DNA of 38,947 nt from Albidovulum sp. (GCA_026989275.1 JALSJQ010000049.1:1-38947); one strand, 5' to 3'; shown: positions 27,298 to 36,493, numbered from the stretch's first letter. A program made the numbers and translations. Notes: generated by a model not told the origin, from the letters alone.

Positions 27298-30200
27298 TCA
27301 GCCGGTCGTTCGCCGCGGGCGCATCAGCCTGCGCGCGAGCCGCATCGCAATAAGCAGCAGCCACAAAAGCCCGGCTCCGCCGATCCCGGCAATGGCGAAG
27401 AGGGCGAGCACGAGCAGGGAAGGCGGCAGGGTCGCGAGCGGCGCCGGCAACGCCGTGAAAAACGCTGCCGACCCCGCGCCCCCCTGCCCCGCGACCAGAG
27501 CGAGCCCCCCGATCAGCCCGAGGGCCAGCACGCCCGTCAGCAGCAGAAGAAGCCGCGGCGGGCAGGGCCGGCGGCGCCGCGCCGCACGGAGGGCACGGCG
27601 AAAGGCACGGATCGCACCCCCCATGTCGTGCCCGATCCGCATCAGCGCCGGCACCACGAGAAGCACCAGCACGAGGCCGAAGCCGAGTCCGTAGACCAGG
27701 GTGATGATGGTGGGCTTGAGGAACTGCGCCTGGCGCGACTGCTCGTAAAGCAGCGGCGCGAGGCCGAGCACCGTTGTCAGCGTGGTCAGGAGCACCGGGC
27801 GGAAACGCTCGACCACCGCCTCGACGATCGCGTGATCGAGCGCCCGGGTGCGGGCCCGCTGATCGATCGCGGTGATGAGCACGATCGAATCGTTGATGAT
27901 GATGCCGCTCATGCCGATGAGCCCCACCACGGAGAACATCGACAGCGGCACCCCCCACCACCAGTGGCCCCACAGCGCGCCGACAAGGCCGAAGGGAATG
28001 ACCGACATCACCACCGCCGGCCGCGACCAGCTGGCGAAGACCGCCGCCAGCACCAGATAGATGCCCGCAAGGCCGAGGAGAAAGCCCGTGAGCGCGTCGG
28101 AAAGGAACCGCCGTTCCTGCTCGGCGAGCCCGCCCAGTTGCCAGTCCACCCCGAATCGGCTCTCGATCGCGGGCAGGATGCGCTCCTTCAACGTCGCCAT
28201 CACCGCCGCGGCCCGGGCCGGGTCGTCCTCGGCCAGATCGCCGCTCACGGTCACGACCCGCACCCCGTTCTCGCGGCGCACGACGGCGAATCCTTCGCGG
28301 GTGCTCGGCTCGACCACGTCGGCAAGCGGCACCCAGCGGCCCGGGTCGATGCGGATCCAGCCGCTGTCGACGAGATCGGCCGCCCGGTCCTCGGGGCGGA
28401 ACACGACCTTGAGCGCGACCGTCCGGCGCCCCTCGGGAATGCGGGCGGCGGTGATGCCTTCGAGCCGTTCGCGCAGCCGCCGGGCGAGCCGGTCGCCGTC
28501 GAGCCCCAGCGCTTCCCCCCGCGCGGTGAGGCGCAGCCGCATTTCGGGCTTGCCCCAGGGCAGCGTGTCCTCGAGCGCCGAGACTTCCGGGAAGTCGGCA
28601 AGCCGCGCCTTGAGTTCCTCGGCCGCCGCCTTCAGTGTGCGGGCGTCGGCGCCCGAAAGCGCCACGTCGATCGCCGCCCCGCCGGGGCCGGAGCGGAAGG
28701 AACGGAAACCGAGCGTGTCGAGAAGTGGATGGCGCTTCACCTCGCGCTTGAGGTCGGCAAGGAAGCGAAAGGAGGAATAGGGCCGCTCGTCGGCGTCGAT
28801 GAGTTCGATGTCGATGGCGCCGACGAGATCGGGGTCGATGTCGCCCTCGCGCGTGCCGCCCCCGGTCGAGGCCAGCACGAAGGTGACCGGATCGCGACCG
28901 TATCTCTCGGCATAGCGGGCGGCCAGCCGGTCGGTCGCGCGCTGCAACTCGCGCATCATGGCCAGAGTGTCGGCCCGGCCTGCGCCCTCGAGCATGGTGA
29001 AGCTGGCCCGCACCGAACCGAGCTCCGGGGCGTTGAAGAAACGCCAGGGCACGTCGCCGCGCAGGATCGCAGCCACGGAGAGGGCAAGGAGAAAGATCGC
29101 GCCGGCAAGCACGGGGTGGCGCAACCGTATCGTCCAGCGTGCCGCGGGACGCACCACATGCTCCAGCAGGCGGACGAAGCCCCGGTCGAACAGGCGGCTC
29201 GGCATGTCGAGCCAGCGCCGGCGGTCGCCGCTCTCTGCCAGCGACACCGCCATGTGCCGGGGCAGGACGAGAAAGCATTCGAGAAGCGAGGCAACGAGAA
29301 CCGCCGCCACCGTCAGCGGGATGTCCTTCACCAGCTGACCGAAACGGCCCGAGATCACCGCGAGGGCGGCAAAGGCGATGATCGTCGTCGCCGTGGCGGC
29401 AAAGACCGGGGCCGCCATCCGCCGCACGGCCTTCTCGGCGGCCCGAAGCGGCGTCTCGCCGAGGCGACGGGCGCGATAATCGGCATGTTCGCCCACGACG
29501 ATCGCATCATCCACCACCATGCCGAGGGTGATGATGAGGGCGAAGAGCGAGATCATGTTGAGGCTGATCCCGGCGATATGCATGATCGCCACCGCCGCGG
29601 CGAGGGAGACGGGAATGCCCATCGCCACCCAGAAGGCGGTGCGCGCATCGAGAAAGAGGAACAGCAGGAGAAGCACGAAGACAAGGCCGACGGCGGCATT
29701 GTCGAGAAGCAGTTCGAGCCGCTGGCGGATGAGGTCGGCCCGCTGTCGGATCAGCCGCATCTCCACCCCCTCCGGCAACCGCCCGGCCATCTCGGCGGTG
29801 ATGCGGCGCACCTTGTCGAGGAGTTCGATCGCATCCTCCCCGGCGCCGCGGCTCACTCGCAGGGCCACCGCCGGCCGGTCACCGACGAAGAGCGCCTCCT
29901 TGCGGCCGACCCCTTCGGCCCGCACGCGGCCGAGATCGCCCACCCGCACCGCCGAACCGTCGGGCGCGCGCCGCACCACCACCCGGGAGATCTCCTCCGC
30001 CCCGCGCCGTTCCTCTCCGACCCGCACCCGCACCCCGCCGTCGGCCACCGCGCCCGCGGGCTGGCTGCCGCTCGCGCGTGCAAGCCCCGCCGCCACCTCG
30101 GCCGCCGGGATGTCGCGGGCGATGAGCCGCCCCGCATCGAGTTCCACCACGATGGCCGGATCGGCAATGCCGATGGTCTCGACCCGGCTCACTCCGGCCG

Positions 30201-30723
30201 CATGCAGCCGCGCCACGAGATCGTCGGCAAAGCGCGCCAGAAGATCCCGCTCCACGGGCCCGGTGATGACCACATCCGTCACCCTGTCATGCCAGCGCAC
30301 GCGGTCGATCTCGGGAGGATCGGCGTCTTCGGGCAGATCGCGCACCCCGTCTACCGCCGCCTTCACCGCGTCGAGGGCCTCGGCCATGTCGGTGCCGGGG
30401 GCGAATTCGGCCGAGATCACCGCCCGACCTTCCGTCGCCGTGGCCGAGGTATTCTCGACGCCCGCGACGGTGAGAAGCGCCGGCTCGATCCGCTGGACGA
30501 TGGCGCTGTCCACGTCTTCGGGCCCGGCGCCGGGCCAGCTGACCGACACCGTCACCCGTTCGATCACGACATCGGGAAAGAACTGGGCGTTGAGACGGGG
30601 GAAGGCCCAGAGCCCCGCCACCAGCATCATCAGCATCAGGATGTTGGCGAGGGTGCGATGGCGGATGAAGCGCCGCAGAAGCGACGGGGCGCCTTCCGGG
30701 GCCGTGGACGGGAGAGGTCTCAT
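27298..30723 (-). CDS. RND efflux transporter permease (AcrB/MexB-type, HAE1 family)
   Basis: This 1141-residue inner-membrane pump exchanges protons for substrates as part of a tripartite envelope efflux system. The first membrane helix is near 26-44 (LANILMLMMLVAGLWAF), followed by the first periplasmic porter loop. Helix 4 carries the proton-relay pair in GMVVDDAIVVGEH (about residues 404-407), and the second half repeats the plan with GIIINDSIVLITAID. After the usual last helix (GLGFGLVLVLLVVPALM) there is an unusual C-terminal extension with two more hydrophobic segments. The ATG overlaps the adaptor-gene stop by 4 bases. No outer-membrane channel gene is nearby. Substrates are unknown. 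Confidence 0.95.
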   Translation of the reverse strand: MRPLPSTAPEGAPSLLRRFIRHRTLANILMLMMLVAGLWAFPRLNAQFFPDVVIERVTVSVSWPGAGPEDVDSAIVQRIEPALLTVAGVENTSATATEGRAVISAEFAPGTDMAEALDAVKAAVDGVRDLPEDADPPEIDRVRWHDRVTDVVITGPVERDLLARFADDLVARLHAAGVSRVETIGIADPAIVVELDAGRLIARDIPAAEVAAGLARASGSQPAGAVADGGVRVRVGEERRGAEEISRVVVRRAPDGSAVRVGDLGRVRAEGVGRKEALFVGDRPAVALRVSRGAGEDAIELLDKVRRITAEMAGRLPEGVEMRLIRQRADLIRQRLELLLDNAAVGLVFVLLLLFLFLDARTAFWVAMGIPVSLAAAVAIMHIAGISLNMISLFALIITLGMVVDDAIVVGEHADYRARRLGETPLRAAEKAVRRMAAPVFAATATTIIAFAALAVISGRFGQLVKDIPLTVAAVLVASLLECFLVLPRHMAVSLAESGDRRRWLDMPSRLFDRGFVRLLEHVVRPAARWTIRLRHPVLAGAIFLLALSVAAILRGDVPWRFFNAPELGSVRASFTMLEGAGRADTLAMMRELQRATDRLAARYAERYGRDPVTFVLASTGGGTREGDIDPDLVGAIDIELIDADERPYSSFRFLADLKREVKRHPLLDTLGFRSFRSGPGGAAIDVALSGADARTLKAAAEELKARLADFPEVSALEDTLPWGKPEMRLRLTARGEALGLDGDRLARRLRERLEGITAARIPEGRRTVALKVVFRPEDRAADLVDSGWIRIDPGRWVPLADVVEPSTREGFAVVRRENGVRVVTVSGDLAEDDPARAAAVMATLKERILPAIESRFGVDWQLGGLAEQERRFLSDALTGFLLGLAGIYLVLAAVFASWSRPAVVMSVIPFGLVGALWGHWWWGVPLSMFSVVGLIGMSGIIINDSIVLITAIDQRARTRALDHAIVEAVVERFRPVLLTTLTTVLGLAPLLYEQSRQAQFLKPTIITLVYGLGFGLVLVLLVVPALMRIGHDMGGAIRAFRRALRAARRRRPCPPRLLLLLTGVLALGLIGGLALVAGQGGAGSAAFFTALPAPLATLPPSLLVLALFAIAGIGGAGLLWLLLIAMRLARRLMRPRRTTG

Positions 30724-32252
30724 CGCGCCGTCCCGCCGGCGGAAGCCGGATCGGCCGCGTGTTCGGCGGCGGAAGGGGCCACTCCGGCGGCACCGGCCCG
30801 AACGGGGGCCTCGCTTTTCTCCCCCGTTCCGGCGGCGGGAAGGCGAGAAGGAGCCGAGGTCGGCACGGCATTCCCCGGTCCGGTTTTCTCCTGAACGGGG
30901 TCGGGCGAGAGCTTCGGCCCGGGCGGCGCCTTTCCACCCGCCACGCCGCCCGGAGCCTCGCTCCCGAGGGCGATCGGCCGCACGCGGACCCCGGGCGCGA
31001 GAAGCGGCGTGCGCACGGCGACGATGCGGCGGCCGGCAAGGGCGGCGGGCACCGCGACGAGCACCGCGTCGCCCTCCCGGTGGACGATGCGGACCGCCAC
31101 CGCCTCGAGCCGCCCATCCGCCCCGAGCGCGAGCACCGTTCCATCCGTCCCCAGCGCCGTCGCCGGTATCCGCGCCGCTTCGGCAACGGTCGGCCCCGTG
31201 ATCTCGAGACGAACGAAATCGCCCGGCTTGAGCCGGGCCGGAGCCCCTTCGCGCGCCGCCCCCGTCACCCGGGCACGAAGCCGGCGACCGCCGCTCGCAC
31301 TCTCGGCCACCGGCGACTCGCGCACGATGCGCCCGGGGAAGACCGCCCGGCGCTCCCCGAGCTCGAGCAGGATCGAGAGCGGCCGCCCGAGAACGGAGCC
31401 GTCGGGACCGGCCAGGCGGGCATGATCGGCCAGGGAAACGGTGAAGACCGCCTCGAGCGCCTGCGGATCGAACAGCCGACCGAGCCGTTCGCCGGGGGAT
31501 ACCGTGGCCCCCGCCGTGACCGTCACGCCGTCGGGCAGCCCGTTCATCGGAGCGACGACGCGCGTGTCCTCGAGCGCCTTTTCGGCGAGGGCGAGGGCGA
31601 TGCGCCGCCGCTCGCGCATCACCTTCGCCCGTGCAAGCCGCGCCTCGGCCTCGGCCAGCGCCCGCTCCCGCGCCACCTGCGCCTCGCGCGCCTGCACCGC
31701 GGCGATCTCGGCTTTCTCCAGCGCCGCCTCGGTGGTGGCACCGCGGGCCAGAAGATCCTTCTGGCGCCCGAGTGCCCGTTCGCGCAGCGCCGCCTGCTGC
31801 CGGGCCGTCTCGAGATCCTTCCGCGCCAGTCTCAGGGCGTTCTCGGCGGCGGTGATCTCGGCCTCGGCATCCTCGAGATCGACCCGCGCCCGGGCCAGCT
31901 GCGCTTCGGCCTCGCGCGCATCGAGCCGCACGAGCACCGCCCCTTTCGGAACGGGGCGCCCCGCGGCAAAAGCCGGCAGCACCGCCGCGACCTCGCCGCC
32001 GGCCCGGGCCTTGAGCACGACTTCCCGCCGCGCCTCGATCCGGCCATGTCCGCGAATGACGGGGGCCAGCCGCGCCGGGCGGAGGGTGATCGTCCGCACC
32101 GCATGCACCCGCTCCTGCCGCCGGGGGGCATGGTCCGCGCGCTCCATCCGCGCCTCGAGCGCTCGCACCACCACGAAGACGGCCGCGCCGAGCAGCGCCA
32201 CCGTCAGCACGATCGCAACCAGTCCGACCAGGGCGCGACCCATGAAGCGCAT
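30720..32252 (-). CDS. RND efflux periplasmic adaptor (membrane fusion protein)
   Basis: A 510-residue HlyD/AcrA-type adaptor that bridges the RND pump and an outer-membrane channel. It has one membrane anchor at about 7-31 and no obvious lipobox, a first lipoyl half (VLKARAGGEVAAVLPAFAAG), a long coiled-coil hairpin at ~105-205 rich in Ala/Arg/Glu, a second lipoyl half (VVAPMNGLPDGVTVTAGATVSPGERLG), beta-barrel and membrane-proximal domains, and a disordered Pro/Ala-rich tail of ~70 residues. The ATG at 32252 follows CGGAGGAGAACC. It starts 29 bases after moaB and overlaps the permease gene. Confidence 0.94.
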   Translation of the reverse strand: MRFMGRALVGLVAIVLTVALLGAAVFVVVRALEARMERADHAPRRQERVHAVRTITLRPARLAPVIRGHGRIEARREVVLKARAGGEVAAVLPAFAAGRPVPKGAVLVRLDAREAEAQLARARVDLEDAEAEITAAENALRLARKDLETARQQAALRERALGRQKDLLARGATTEAALEKAEIAAVQAREAQVARERALAEAEARLARAKVMRERRRIALALAEKALEDTRVVAPMNGLPDGVTVTAGATVSPGERLGRLFDPQALEAVFTVSLADHARLAGPDGSVLGRPLSILLELGERRAVFPGRIVRESPVAESASGGRRLRARVTGAAREGAPARLKPGDFVRLEITGPTVAEAARIPATALGTDGTVLALGADGRLEAVAVRIVHREGDAVLVAVPAALAGRRIVAVRTPLLAPGVRVRPIALGSEAPGGVAGGKAPPGPKLSPDPVQEKTGPGNAVPTSAPSRLPAAGTGEKSEAPVRAGAAGVAPSAAEHAADPASAGGTAR

Positions 32253-32281
32253 GAAGGTTCTCCTCCGACGATGTCGCCGCG

Positions 32282-32824
32282 CTACTTGCGCCGCTTGTGC
32301 TCCTCGAGACGCGGCATGATCTCGACGAGATTGCACGGCCGGTGGCGGTAATCGAGCTGCCAGCGCAGGATCTCGTCCCAGGCGTCCCTGCAGGCGCCGG
32401 GGCTGCCGGGCAGCGCGAAGAGGTAGGTGCCGCCGGCCACGCCGCCCGTCGCCCGCGACTGCATGGCCGAGGTGCCGACCTTCTCCATCGACACCACGGT
32501 GAAGACGGTGGCGAAGGCCTCGATCTCCTTCTCGTAAACCTCGCGATGGGCCTCGACCGTGACATCGCGCCCGGTGAGCCCGGTGCCGCCGGTGGAAATG
32601 ATGACGTCCACCTCCGGGTCAGCGATCCACTCTCGCAGCTTCGCCGCGATCTCCGGCCGTTCGTCGGGCAGGATCTCGCGATGGACCACGCGATGCCCCG
32701 CGCCCTCGATCCGCTCGACGAGCACCGCCCCCGATCGGTCCTCGGCGAGCGAGCGGCTGTCGGAGACGGTCAGAACGGCGATCCCCACGGGGATGAATTC
32801 GCGGCTTTCATCGATCTTCGGCAT
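32282..32824 (-). CDS. moaB: Molybdenum cofactor biosynthesis protein MoaB
   Basis: This 180-residue MoaB/MogA-fold protein binds molybdopterin and probably adenylylates it before molybdate insertion. The family motifs are VLTVSDSRSLAEDRSG, DVIISTGGTGLTGRDVT with the pterin-binding TGGTG, and GGTYLFALPGSPGACRDAW. Length is normal for MoaB. The downstream efflux adaptor begins only 29 bases after its stop, so the two are probably on one transcript, although no metabolic link is known. I saw no Moco riboswitch-like leader. Confidence 0.95.
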   Translation of the reverse strand: MPKIDESREFIPVGIAVLTVSDSRSLAEDRSGAVLVERIEGAGHRVVHREILPDERPEIAAKLREWIADPEVDVIISTGGTGLTGRDVTVEAHREVYEKEIEAFATVFTVVSMEKVGTSAMQSRATGGVAGGTYLFALPGSPGACRDAWDEILRWQLDYRHRPCNLVEIMPRLEEHKRRK

Positions 32825-32987
32825 GGGTTCTCTCCTCTCGCCTGACAGGCCGCCCCAAGCCTCGGAGCGCGCTGTCCTCCGGTCGGATCAATGCGCGCAT
32901 GGGCGGCGATTGCAAGCCGTCACGGGCCGAAGGCGGAAGCCGTGGAGCGGGCGGACGGCCGTTCGGGCGGCGTGCACGCGATCGTGA

Positions 32988-33947
32988 TCAACTGTCGGGG
33001 GCGGGCGATGGTGTTTCGCCGGGCGGCTCGGGCGGCAGGAGGCCATGCTCGATCAGCCAGGCCTTGAGCTCGAGCAGATCGGCCCAGGCCTCGCGCTTGG
33101 CGTGGGGGTTGCGCAGCAGATAGGCCGGATGGAACATCGGCAGGGCCGGTTTCGTCCCGACACCGGGCAGATCGATCTGCTGCCAGTGTCCGCGCAGACG
33201 CGTGATGCCCTTGCGGCCGAGGAGCGCGGCCAGGGCGGTATTGCCCATCAGCACCAGCACCGCCGGATCGACAAGGGCGACATGGCGCGCGAGAAAGGGC
33301 AGCGCGAGGGCGATTTCCTCCGGAGTCGGTTCCCGGTTCTGCGGTGGACGCCAGTTGAGCACGTTGGTGATGTAGAGCGCGCGGGCCGGATCCTCGGCGT
33401 CACGCGCAAGACCGATGGCGGCGAACATCCGGTCGAGCAGCTGACCGGCGCGACCGACGAAGGGCCTGCCGATGCGGTCCTCGTCCCGGCCCGGTGCCTC
33501 GCCGACGATCATCACCCGCGCCACGGGATTGCCGTCGGCGAAGACGAGGTTGCGCGCTCCCTTGCGGATCTCGAACCCGTCGAAGGCCTCGATCGCCGCC
33601 CGCAGCGCCTCGAGGCTGTCGGCCGCGGCGGCGAGACGCTTCGCCTTCTCGAGCGGATCTTCCTCCGGGGCGCAGACGACGTGGGCCGCCTGCTGCGACG
33701 ATGCGGTTTCCCTCCCGGGCCCCGCGGCGGCGGACGAGGCGCCCTGCGAGGCCACCGAGGCGGCAGGTGAAGCGGCGGACGGGGGATTCCCCCGGCGCGC
33801 CGCCCCTTCCGCCCCGCGGCGGTGCGCCTCGGCCCGGCTCTCGGCGAAGCGGTCCACCGGCACATCGCCGATCGGCGCATCGGCTCCGAGTTCGGCCTGC
33901 CATGCCAGCGCCGCCTTCAAGGCCTCGATCTCGTCCCTGCCCGTCAT
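32988..33947 (-). CDS. Uracil-DNA glycosylase, family-4-like but without iron-sulfur cysteines
   Basis: A 319-residue protein whose C-terminal ~210 residues are a uracil-DNA glycosylase domain that removes uracil from DNA for base-excision repair. It keeps motif A GEAPGRDED (149-157), GRPFVGRAGQLLDRM, the ITNVLNWRPPQNREP segment and motif B HPAYLLRNP (273-281). The only cysteine in the protein is Cys92, in the N-terminal linker. The four cluster cysteines of classical family 4 enzymes are absent, for example EAFDGFEIRKG where a CxxC is expected. This matches cluster-free alphaproteobacterial glycosylases such as the Bradyrhizobium enzyme recalled from the literature. The N-terminal ~95 residues are an Ala/Gly/Arg-rich extension. 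The start at 33947 is the best ATG. Confidence 0.9.
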   Translation of the reverse strand: MTGRDEIEALKAALAWQAELGADAPIGDVPVDRFAESRAEAHRRGAEGAARRGNPPSAASPAASVASQGASSAAAGPGRETASSQQAAHVVCAPEEDPLEKAKRLAAAADSLEALRAAIEAFDGFEIRKGARNLVFADGNPVARVMIVGEAPGRDEDRIGRPFVGRAGQLLDRMFAAIGLARDAEDPARALYITNVLNWRPPQNREPTPEEIALALPFLARHVALVDPAVLVLMGNTALAALLGRKGITRLRGHWQQIDLPGVGTKPALPMFHPAYLLRNPHAKREAWADLLELKAWLIEHGLLPPEPPGETPSPAPDS

Positions 33948-34022
33948 CCTCGTTCCTCGCGCTGCCGGATGCCCCGGCCGGTCGAGGTTACGCCCTTCGC
34001 GACGGGCGGTAAATCCCCGCGC

Positions 34023-34051
34023 TTGTGCCCGCCCCGGCGGCTTTCTATAAG
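34023..34051 (+). promoter_or_regulatory. Candidate pyrB promoter
   Basis: TTGTGC (34023-34028) and TATAAG (34046-34051) are separated by 17 bases; the -10 matches at five of six positions. The predicted transcript starts about 24 bases before the pyrB ATG, leaving no room for a long attenuation leader. Confidence 0.6.
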
Positions 34052-34081
34052 CGCGGCGACACAAGCGGGCAGGAGCGCGCC

Positions 34082-35068
34082 ATGACCGTCAGCCCCCCGG
34101 CCGGCCTCGAGGGCCGCCACCTTCTCGGCATCGAGCCGCTTTCGGTCGAGGAGATCCTGAGGATCCTCGACCTGGCCGAGGAATATGTCGCCCTCAACCG
34201 GCAGGCGGTGAAGCGGACCGACACGCTAGCCGGCATCACCCAGATCAACATGTTCTTCGAGGCATCGACCCGCACCCAGGCCTCGTTCGAGATCGCCGGC
34301 AAGCGGCTCGGGGCCGACGTGATGAACATGGCGATGCAGGCCTCGTCGATCCGGAAGGGCGAGACGCTGATCGACACCGCCACCACCCTCAACGCGATGC
34401 ATCCCGACATTCTCGTGGTGCGCCACCCCCATTCGGGGGCGGTGAACCTTCTGGCGCAGAAGGTCAACTGCGCGGTGATCAACGCCGGCGACGGGCGGCA
34501 CGAACACCCGACCCAGGCCCTGCTCGACGCCCTGACCATCCGCCGCGAGAAGGGCCGGCTCACGCGGCTGACGGTGGCCATCTGCGGCGACATCGCCCAC
34601 AGCCGCGTCGCCCGCTCGAACATCCTCCTCCTCGGCAAGCTCGGCAACCGCATCCGCCTCGTCGGGCCGCGCACGCTGCTGCCGCGCGGCTTCGCCGAAC
34701 TTGGCGCCGAAGTCCACGAGAACATGGAAGAGGGGCTCGCGGATACCGACGTCGTGATGATGCTGCGGCTGCAGAAGGAGCGCATGGACGGCGCCTTCAT
34801 CCCCTCGGTGCGGGAATACTACCACCGCTGGGGGCTCGATGCCGCCAAGCTCGCCCACGCCAGGCCGGATGCCATCGTCATGCATCCCGGACCGATGAAC
34901 CGCGGCGTCGAGATCGACGGGGACCTCGCCGACGACATCAACCGCTCCGTGATCCGCGAGCAGGTCGAGATGGGCGTGGCGGTGCGCATGGCGGTGATGG
35001 ACCTGCTGGCGCGCCGCCTCAGGGACGAGCGCGCGGCAGCCGCGGACGTTCCGGGGCGAAGCGGATGA
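34082..35068 (+). CDS. pyrB: Aspartate carbamoyltransferase catalytic subunit
   Basis: This 328-residue cytosolic enzyme joins carbamoyl phosphate and aspartate, the committed step of pyrimidine synthesis. The carbamoyl-phosphate loop [13 protein letters not shown] (STRT at 62-65), the conserved [12 protein letters not shown], the 240s-type [10 protein letters not shown] loop, and [12 protein letters not shown] near residue 278 are all present. The ATG at 34082 follows GGAGC; an upstream in-frame ATG lies before the promoter. The paired gene is an inactive dihydroorotase homologue 13 bases downstream, the arrangement typical of ATCases built as PyrB plus pseudo-PyrC. Confidence 0.97.
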   Translation: MTVSPPAGLEGRHLLGIEPLSVEEILRILDLAEEYVALNRQAVKRTDTLAGITQINMFFEASTRTQASFEIAGKRLGADVMNMAMQASSIRKGETLIDTATTLNAMHPDILVVRHPHSGAVNLLAQKVNCAVINAGDGRHEHPTQALLDALTIRREKGRLTRLTVAICGDIAHSRVARSNILLLGKLGNRIRLVGPRTLLPRGFAELGAEVHENMEEGLADTDVVMMLRLQKERMDGAFIPSVREYYHRWGLDAAKLAHARPDAIVMHPGPMNRGVEIDGDLADDINRSVIREQVEMGVAVRMAVMDLLARRLRDERAAAADVPGRSG

Positions 35069-35081
35069 CGGAGGTGCGCGG

Positions 35082-36422
35082 ATGAACGAGCACGGCATGA
35101 ACGGGGCGGCCGGAGAGGCGCATCCCCGGGAGGAAGGGCGGCCGCTTCTCTTTCGCAACGCCCGCATCATCGATCCGGCGGCCGGGCGCGAGATCCGCGG
35201 CGATCTCCTGGTGCGCGAGGGCCGGATCGCCGCCATCGGGCAGGCCATCGCCCCGCCCGAGGGGGCGGCGACGATCGACTGCGCCGGTGCCTGCCTCGCT
35301 CCCGGCATCATCGATGTGGGCGTCAAGGTCGGCGAGCCCGGAGAACGCCACAAGGAAAGCTACCGCACCGCCTCGGCCGCCGCCGCGGCCGGCGGCGTGA
35401 CCACCATCGTCACCCGTCCCGACACCGCCCAGCCGATCGACACGCCCGAAACGCTCGAATTCGTCCGTCGCCGCGCCGCCGAGGTCGCGCAGATCAGGAT
35501 CCATCCGATGGCCGCCCTCACCCGCCGCCGCGAAGGGCGGGAGATGAGCGAGATCGGCCTGCTGATGGATGCCGGCGCCGTGGCCTTCACCGACGGCGAT
35601 CACGTGGTGGAAGACACGAAGGTGCTCGCCCGCTGCCTCACCTATGCGGCGATGATGGGGGCGAAGGTGATCGGCCATGTGCAGGATCCGGGGCTCTCCC
35701 GTGGCGCGGCCGCCACCGCCGGCAAGTTCGCCGCCCTCAAGGGGCTGCCCGCCGTGCCGGCGATGGCCGAGCGGATGGGCCTCATGCGCGATCTGGCCCT
35801 CGTCGAGCTGACGGGGGCGGACTGGCATGCCGACCAGGTCACCACGCGGAGCGCCCTTGCCGTGCTCGCCCGGGCGAAGGAAGCGGGGCTGGCGGTGACG
35901 GCGGGCTGCTCGATCCATCACCTCACGCTCAACGAGTTCGACATCGGCGACTATCGCACCTTCTTCAAGCTCAAGCCGCCGCTGCGCGCCGAGGAAGACC
36001 GGGTGGCGGCGGTCGAGGCGGTGGCGTCGGGGCTGATCGACATCATCGCCTCGATGCACACGCCCCAGGACGAGGAATCGAAACGCCTGCCCTTCGAGGA
36101 AGCCGCTTCGGGGGCGGTCGGGCTCGAGACGCTGCTGCCGGCGGCGCTGCGCCTCGTTCATGGCGGCCAGCTCGACCTGCCGCGACTCTTCCGCGCCCTC
36201 TCGCTGCGGCCTGCGGAGATCTTCGGCCTCGAGGGCGGGCGGATGCAAAGGGGCGCTCCGGCCGATCTGGTGCTGTTCGACCCGGACCGGCCCTTCATTC
36301 TCGACCGCTTCGCCCTGCACTCGAAATCGAAGAACACCCCGTTTGACGGGGCCCGCATGGAAGGGCGCGTGCTCGGCACCTGGGTCGGCGGCCGGCAGAT
36401 CTTTCCCGCCGGGGACGGCTGA
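35082..36422 (+). CDS. pyrC: Dihydroorotase-like protein, probably catalytically inactive (pseudo-PyrC)
   Basis: A 446-residue amidohydrolase-fold protein aligned with type I dihydroorotase, but with the metal site erased. Where active enzymes have DxHxHxREPG, this one reads DVGVKVGEPG (residues 78-87), losing both zinc-binding His. Where they have TDHAPH it reads SMHTPQ (324-329), losing the catalytic Asp. In Pseudomonas-type ATCases such inactive PyrC partners are needed to assemble or stabilise PyrB, which is the likely role here. It starts 13 bases after pyrB with GGAGG close upstream. A working dihydroorotase must be encoded outside the window. The symbol follows the usual operon name. 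Confidence 0.9.
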   Translation: MNEHGMNGAAGEAHPREEGRPLLFRNARIIDPAAGREIRGDLLVREGRIAAIGQAIAPPEGAATIDCAGACLAPGIIDVGVKVGEPGERHKESYRTASAAAAAGGVTTIVTRPDTAQPIDTPETLEFVRRRAAEVAQIRIHPMAALTRRREGREMSEIGLLMDAGAVAFTDGDHVVEDTKVLARCLTYAAMMGAKVIGHVQDPGLSRGAAATAGKFAALKGLPAVPAMAERMGLMRDLALVELTGADWHADQVTTRSALAVLARAKEAGLAVTAGCSIHHLTLNEFDIGDYRTFFKLKPPLRAEEDRVAAVEAVASGLIDIIASMHTPQDEESKRLPFEEAASGAVGLETLLPAALRLVHGGQLDLPRLFRALSLRPAEIFGLEGGRMQRGAPADLVLFDPDRPFILDRFALHSKSKNTPFDGARMEGRVLGTWVGGRQIFPAGDG

Positions 36423-36469
36423 GCCCGAAGGAACCCAAAGCCGGAGCGAAGGAAGGGCGGGGACGGTCG

Positions 36470-36493
36470 GGGGCCCTCGTGCACGAGCGCCCC
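36470..36493 (+). terminator. Palindromic hairpin after pyrBC
   Basis: The perfect 12-base palindrome CTCGTGCACGAG (36476-36487) is extended by GGGGC/GCCCC arms with one mismatch, 47 bases after the dihydroorotase-like stop. It probably forms a tight hairpin ending pyrBC transcription, but no T-run follows. The remaining ~200 bases up to plsY hold no gene that I can see. Confidence 0.4.

Noticed and set aside
27070-30894. A 1274-codon plus-strand open frame opposite the RND permease
   Set aside because: It is His/Arg/Gly/Asp-rich with no domain, and arises because GC-rich codon use leaves few stops on the opposite strand. The minus-strand frame has clear RND motifs.
32825-32987. Possible molybdenum cofactor riboswitch ahead of moaB
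   Set aside because: The 163-base gap shows no multi-stem arrangement resembling the Moco motif, and MoaB leaders usually lack it in this group.
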